From the NCBI GenBank assembly GCA_002751075.1, contig NAOQ01000318.1, positions 7,967-18,143 of the forward strand: a stretch of 10,177 bases of DNA, given 5' to 3'. The stretch comes from Ichthyophonus hoferi (lineage: Eukaryota; Opisthokonta; Ichthyosporea; Ichthyophonida; Ichthyophonidae). The stretch's first letter is position 1. Every line of letters starts with the position of its first letter. Positions 7,134 to 10,177 of the stretch are shown here, piece by piece. The notes beneath the pieces are model-generated. The model saw only the letters and a list, made by a program, of their open reading frames with translations. It was not told where the DNA came from and did not search any database. The position numbers were made by a program, and so were the translations under genes.

Positions 7134-7440
7134 TTAGTTATTATTGTTGTTGTTGTTGCTGTTGTTGTTGCTGTTGTTGCTGTTTTTATTTGTATTGTTA
7201 TTTTTATCGTTATTATTATTATTATTATTACTAATATTATTATTATTATTGCAATGATTTCTATTTTCACTTTTATATTTATTTTCATTATCATTATTAT
7301 CATGATTATCATGATTATCATTATTATCATTATTATATTACTATTATTTATATTATTATTATTATTATTACCTTTCATTAAAATTAAAATTATTATTATT
7401 TATTATAATAATTTTAATTATTATTATTACTATTATGCAA
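7134..7440. repeat. (TTG)n, (TTA)n and (TCA/TTA)n trinucleotide array
   Basis: The first block is GTT/GCT repeats (7143-7190), then ATT blocks, then mixed ATC/ATT (7285-7337) and ATT again to about 7435. The continuous periodicity opens reading frames on both strands (Ile/Val-rich on plus, Asn/Ile/Met-rich on minus), which are repeat artefacts and not proteins. Confidence 0.92.
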
Positions 7441-7796
7441 AAACCAAAGCATATTACGGCACTTTTATTATAGATATCTTGCTTATTCATTTTTAATTAA
7501 TATAAATGGAAATCTTTTCCTACGGAGTTTGATAGGATTTATTGGTGATGATTACTTTTTTTTTTCTCATTGGTCAACAACATAAAACAAAAACGGGAAA
7601 AATTCATTTGTTTGTTTGTGTTTTCTTAGTGGTTCGGAGATAACGAGTATAATAGGGTTTATTAATCCAATCAGCTTTACAAAATACTTGATGTTTTATG
7701 CCAAAAATCACAATCAGATATTTTCTATGACCAATTAGGTCCTTTATAATATCTTATTGAGTGATTGAGTGTTTCAACTTATGGTATAAAGCATTA
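7441..7796. other. Unassigned AT-rich stretch with CCAAT-type motifs
   Basis: Moderately complex DNA with no supported gene. CCAATCAG (about 7668) and ATTGGTCAAC (about 7568) resemble CCAAT boxes, and a TTTGTTTG run lies at 7607-7620. It could be a promoter region facing either way, but no transcript unit can be tied to it. Confidence 0.35.
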
Positions 7797-7915
7797 CAAT
7801 ATAATATAGTATAATATAGTATAATAGAATAGAATGTAATATAGTATAGTATAATGTAATATAGTATAATATAGTATAGTAATAGTATAATATAATACAA
7901 TATAATATGGTATGA
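7797..7915. repeat. TATAG/TATAA pentanucleotide array
   Basis: About 23 units of five bases (TATAG, TATAA and single-base variants such as GAATA, GTAAT). On the minus strand it gives an Ile-Leu-Tyr-Tyr repeat with no coding meaning. Confidence 0.92.
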
Positions 7916-8197
7916 TATATTAAACATATCAGATTGAGTCATGAGTCAGCTCCAAGTGAAAGCCCATAGGCAGAAATATTAACTATAATAAATATTACTA
8001 TCACCATTTGTTTTAGTCATCAGTATATTTTAGAACCTTTCTGGAAATTTATTTGTTTATATTACGTCTAGTAATTCTCACCTAGTAGAACTTTATGATC
8101 TAGATTCTTTAGTAGAAGGTTAACTAGTCAAATCTAGTACAATTGAACCATTAGAACATAACTTGTATAGCTCCCATCTAAGATCATAGTGATTTAG
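7916..8197. other. Unassigned stretch, several CTAG/TAGTAGAA motifs
   Basis: About 280 nt with short recurring motifs (CTAGTAGAA, TTAGTAGAA, ATCTAG around 8080-8145) but no clear repeat unit and no coding frame on either strand. It forms the left flank of the orphan coding fragment. Confidence 0.4.
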
Positions 8198-8422
8198 AGC
8201 GTAATTAGTGCGGAGTGCAGGTTGGAAGGTAAGAGGTACAAAGCGTTTCTGAATTCAAAACAATTGCGTGTTCTACAATCAGAACTCACAAAAAATTCAA
8301 CTTGTCTCTTATCTGTTAGTGACTATTTAAAACAACGGGAAGAAGACAGGTACACCATATATCAAATAGAATTCAATACAAGAGATACTAATGTTATTTC
8401 CAATATTGTATTTTTCATTTAG
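8198..8422 (+). pseudogene. Orphan plus-strand coding fragment of unknown family
   Basis: A 74-codon open stretch that begins after an in-frame stop and ends at TAG (8420-8422). It has no ATG, so it is either an exon or a broken remnant. It reads SVISAECRLEGKRYKAFLNS, then KQLRVLQSELTKNST, and later DYLKQREEDRYTIYQIEF. The amino-acid mix is balanced and unlike the repeat-driven frames around it, which suggests real ancestral coding sequence. GAGTGCAG at 8220 could be an acceptor. The style (charged, Tyr/Ile/Thr-rich) recalls transposase-like proteins, but I see no catalytic motif and make no family claim. Confidence 0.38.
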
Positions 8423-8495
8423 TATTATTATTATTGCTATTATTTATTATTTATTATTTTTTTGATTTTGGAATTTTTAATTTTTAATTATTGTT
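8423..8495. repeat. TTA/T-rich low-complexity tract
   Basis: TTATTATTATTA, then TTATTTATTATTTATTA, then a T-run. It directly follows the stop of the orphan fragment. Confidence 0.8.
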
Positions 8496-8522
8496 GCCAA
8501 GGACTCACTATAAATCAAACAA

Positions 8523-8636
8523 ATGCCAGGGTCTAAATGGTATGTTTTACAGGGCAGCTGTGAATGTGCAAAGGAAGACACTGTTATATATAGATATGTG
8601 TACAACATAGAAAAAGCTGTTGCCATATGCAGTTAG
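8523..8636 (+). CDS. Small ORF, 37 codons, doubtful
   Basis: ATG at 8523 to TAG at 8634-8636. It reads MPGSKWYVLQGSCECAKEDT, then VIYRYVYNIEKAVAICS. The residue mix is not repeat-driven and it lies on the same strand as the fragment at 8198-8422, so it may be a further exon or remnant of that gene. GGTATGTTTTACAG inside it also resembles splice signals. Its short length allows chance. Confidence 0.22.
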   Translation: MPGSKWYVLQGSCECAKEDTVIYRYVYNIEKAVAICS

Positions 8637-8752
8637 TATGTGTAGGTGTGTGTTTTAAATATGACATATTTAACTTTATAATTTTAAGGTCATTGGTTCA
8701 GTATAATCAGCATACATACATATTATCACTTAAGTAACTAATTAGTAGTGCA

Positions 8753-8985
8753 ATTTGGAAGTAATCTTCTCCAATTAGATGGTAGATTGTATTTGAAGAT
8801 CAAGCCCTTATCTGAAGACTGATTTTCTCTGTCACTCGATCAATAACTTCAGTGTTGATCATTTGTTGTAGGCTCATTACGATATAGGAATGTGCAGAAT
8901 GTCTTAATAAGGTTAGAATCTACGGAAAGGGATGTCCTGTCCGAATCAGCAATTCTGATCTGTTCCAGAATGTAGGTTAAATTTG
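8753..8985 (-). repeat. Diverged direct repeat, copy 1 (partner at 9768-10003)
   Basis: Starts ATTTGGAAGTAATCTTCTCC and ends near GAATGTAGG. It is collinear with copy 2 over the full length, the offset drifting only from 1015 to 1018. The first 50 or so bases differ at about five or six positions by eye, and the middle is less similar. In the minus sense it corresponds to the coding-like block of copy 2 but is clearly the more degraded one. Confidence 0.85.
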
Positions 8986-9372
8986 GAAGAACTGGGCATA
9001 GCTAATTGGATTGATCTAGGTTATTTAGAGCAATAATTTATGAGGCTCTGATTGGGAACCAGCTGATTAGTTGGCTTATTGATATTTTCTGGTTGTTTCC
9101 AATTGTGTACGTGTCTCTAATTGCAAAGAATGCTATTTGTGCTAGCATTCTTTTATAATTATAATAATTAGCAAGCCAAATCAAGTGTCCATAGCTTTGT
9201 TCTTGGCAAATCACTTGCCAAAAGTATTTACTCTAGTGTTTAGGTTGTCCACATTGCTGCAAAGAGTTTGAAAGACAACTTCTTATTGGGTCATTCTTTT
9301 AATAATAGAATCTAGTTATACTTGAATTAGCTATTGTATCGTTCTAAGGGCTAGATTGCTTTGCATATCCAG

Positions 9373-9540
9373 TCATGTAGAAGGACTGATGCCTACCACA
9401 AATGTCTCTTTTTTTTTTAGGTTTTGAGTGTGAGCTATAAAATTGACCTGTATTTGTACAAATTTAAAGGAAGTTACTAATGGAGTAACTGTTGGTTTCG
9501 TGACAAAGAGCTGGGCTGGAGCTATGGGGACTGAAGGCAT
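9373..9540 (-). CDS. Short open segment within the degraded element, 55 codons
   Basis: ATG (9540-9538) to TGA (9375-9373). It reads MPSVPIAPAQLFVTKPTVTP, and later KKKETFVVGISPST, with a balanced Pro/Val/Thr/Phe composition. It lies between the two copies of the direct repeat in the minus-strand remnant and probably represents a piece of its coding region. It is not a recognised family and is unlikely to be an independent gene. Confidence 0.35.
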   Translation of the reverse strand: MPSVPIAPAQLFVTKPTVTPLVTSFKFVQIQVNFIAHTQNLKKKETFVVGISPST

Positions 9541-9767
9541 GGTTGGTTATAAATCTTGCTATACCGGGATTAAATGAAACACTGGTAAAGAGGCTGAATT
9601 TACAGAAATCAGTTGTATTTGATTATTTCTCTTATGGAAGTATTTTTTATTATAATTGAATAGCTAAATGAGTGGACTCTTAGGATAAGTAATCTACGGT
9701 GGAAGTATAGATGTTTTTGTATGTGGTGCAAGGAAATTGTGCGAGAAAGGCCTGTAACCCTATTGGG

Positions 9768-10003
9768 ATTTGGAAGTGATCTTCTCCAATTAGATAGTAG
9801 ATTGTAGTTGAAGACCAAGTCTCCATTTGTGTTTTGAATTTCTCTTGTCACTGGATTAATAATTTCGGTGTGGTAGTCAATTATTGTAGTTTCACTGGGA
9901 TCTAGAAAAGTGCAGAATCTTTTAGTAAAGTTATATTCTACAAAAATGAATGATCCACCCAAATCAGCAATTATAATCTGTGCTGGAATGTAGGTTTGAT
10001 TTG
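9768..10003 (-). repeat. Diverged direct repeat, copy 2, coding-like on the minus strand
   Basis: Partner of 8753-8985, sharing ATTTGGAAGT, ATCTTCTCCAATTAGAT and AATCAGCAATT blocks in order. In the minus sense it contains a continuous coding-like frame with PAQIIIADLGGSFIF, then KRFCTFLDPSETTIIDYH, then NTNGDLVFNYNLLSNWRRSL. The better preservation of this copy suggests it was under constraint longer or was the source of the duplication. Confidence 0.85.
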
Positions 10004-10011
10004 AATGAATA

Positions 10012-10177
10012 TCCTAGTTGTCGTAAGTCAATTGCCATCGCGCTGTTAAGCGCTAATTTGCTTTTAATTATAATCATTGGAAATGCTTAATTACTGTTAT
10101 TATAAATAAACTAATACACTAGTACGTAGAAAGTAGATTTAACCAGTAATCTTAGCTACTAGAAGCTAAGTGCTTAA
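10012..10177. other. Right edge, nothing recognised
   Basis: 166 nt of AT-rich DNA with no coding frame, no copy of the repeat and no convincing inverted match to the left flank of the degraded element. Confidence 0.4.

Larger units (their letters stand above)
8753..10011 (-). pseudogene. Old degraded minus-strand element or gene remnant of unknown family, partly duplicated
   Basis: Several minus-strand stretches have clear coding character: around 10011-9770 (IIIADLGGSFIFVEYNFTKR), 9540-9373, and about 9235-9040 (SYGHLIWLANYYNYKRMLAQ). They are separated by multiple breaks, so the element is a fossil. A duplicated block lies at both ends (8753-8985 and 9768-10003). I cannot assign it: no reverse transcriptase, integrase or transposase motif is visible, and no terminal repeats were found. 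A transposon, a virus-like element or a decayed host gene family all remain possible. It looks old, judging from the number of breaks and the divergence of the duplicated blocks. Confidence 0.5.

Noticed and set aside
7097-7496. Ile/Val-rich plus-strand and Asn/Ile-rich minus-strand frames
   Set aside because: They follow the trinucleotide array on both strands and have no independent coding character.
7754-7942. A minus-strand frame with Ile-Leu-Tyr-Tyr repeats
   Set aside because: Translation of the TATAG pentanucleotide array.
8050-10177. Possible terminal inverted repeats around the right-hand element (CTAGT/TTAAC-rich ends)
   Set aside because: Only short scattered matches between the flank at about 8080-8150 and the right edge; no continuous inverted match.

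Overview
The window is AT-rich eukaryotic DNA (by eye roughly three quarters A+T), packed with microsatellites. It carries spliced genes on the minus strand, with introns of about 0.5-1.6 kb, GTAAGT/GTATGT/GTGAGT-type donors and pyrimidine-rich or TATA-rich CAG/TAG acceptors. The encoded proteins (a ZZ zinc finger, a single C2H2 finger, a CAA-coded polyglutamine tract, basic nuclear localisation signals) are those of a nuclear-regulator-rich eukaryote. An early-diverging fungus is plausible, but the sequence alone does not settle the lineage. Nothing bacterial (operons, Shine-Dalgarno sites, CRISPR) is present.

Left third, 1-2100, minus strand: four short exons (2090-1978, 1319-1266, 786-732, 161-18), none longer than 150 nt. 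Their phases agree exactly (0, 0, 1) and the spliced product carries a ZZ-type zinc finger followed by a second Cys-x2-Cys site. The gene runs off the left edge, and its 5' end is not resolved. Between the exons lie microsatellite-filled introns.

Middle, about 2769-6900, minus strand: a second spliced gene. Exon 6266-5393 encodes a Ser/Thr-rich region that ends in a perfect C2H2 finger. A consensus donor then starts a 1.59-kb intron holding a roughly 50-bp TATAC minisatellite. The phase-0 acceptor at 3804 leads into exon 3803-2769, which encodes a polyQ tract, an acidic/basic charged segment and two nuclear localisation signals. Both genes read the same way. A stop codon at the end of the second gene is embedded in a donor-like sequence, so one long gene cannot be excluded. 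CRE-like and E2F-like sites inside the big intron raise the possibility of an internal promoter.

Right third, 6900-10177: trinucleotide and pentanucleotide repeats (7134-7440, 7797-7915), an orphan plus-strand coding fragment (8198-8422), and an old, degraded minus-strand region (about 8753-10011) of unknown family. That region contains a diverged direct duplication with the copies about 1.0 kb apart. I do not recognise the family.

How the genes work together can only be inferred. Both minus-strand genes look like chromatin or transcription proteins, the first with a protein-binding ZZ module, the second with a DNA- or protein-binding finger plus polyQ and NLS. If they prove to be one gene, the product would be a C2H2-polyQ-NLS-ZZ protein.
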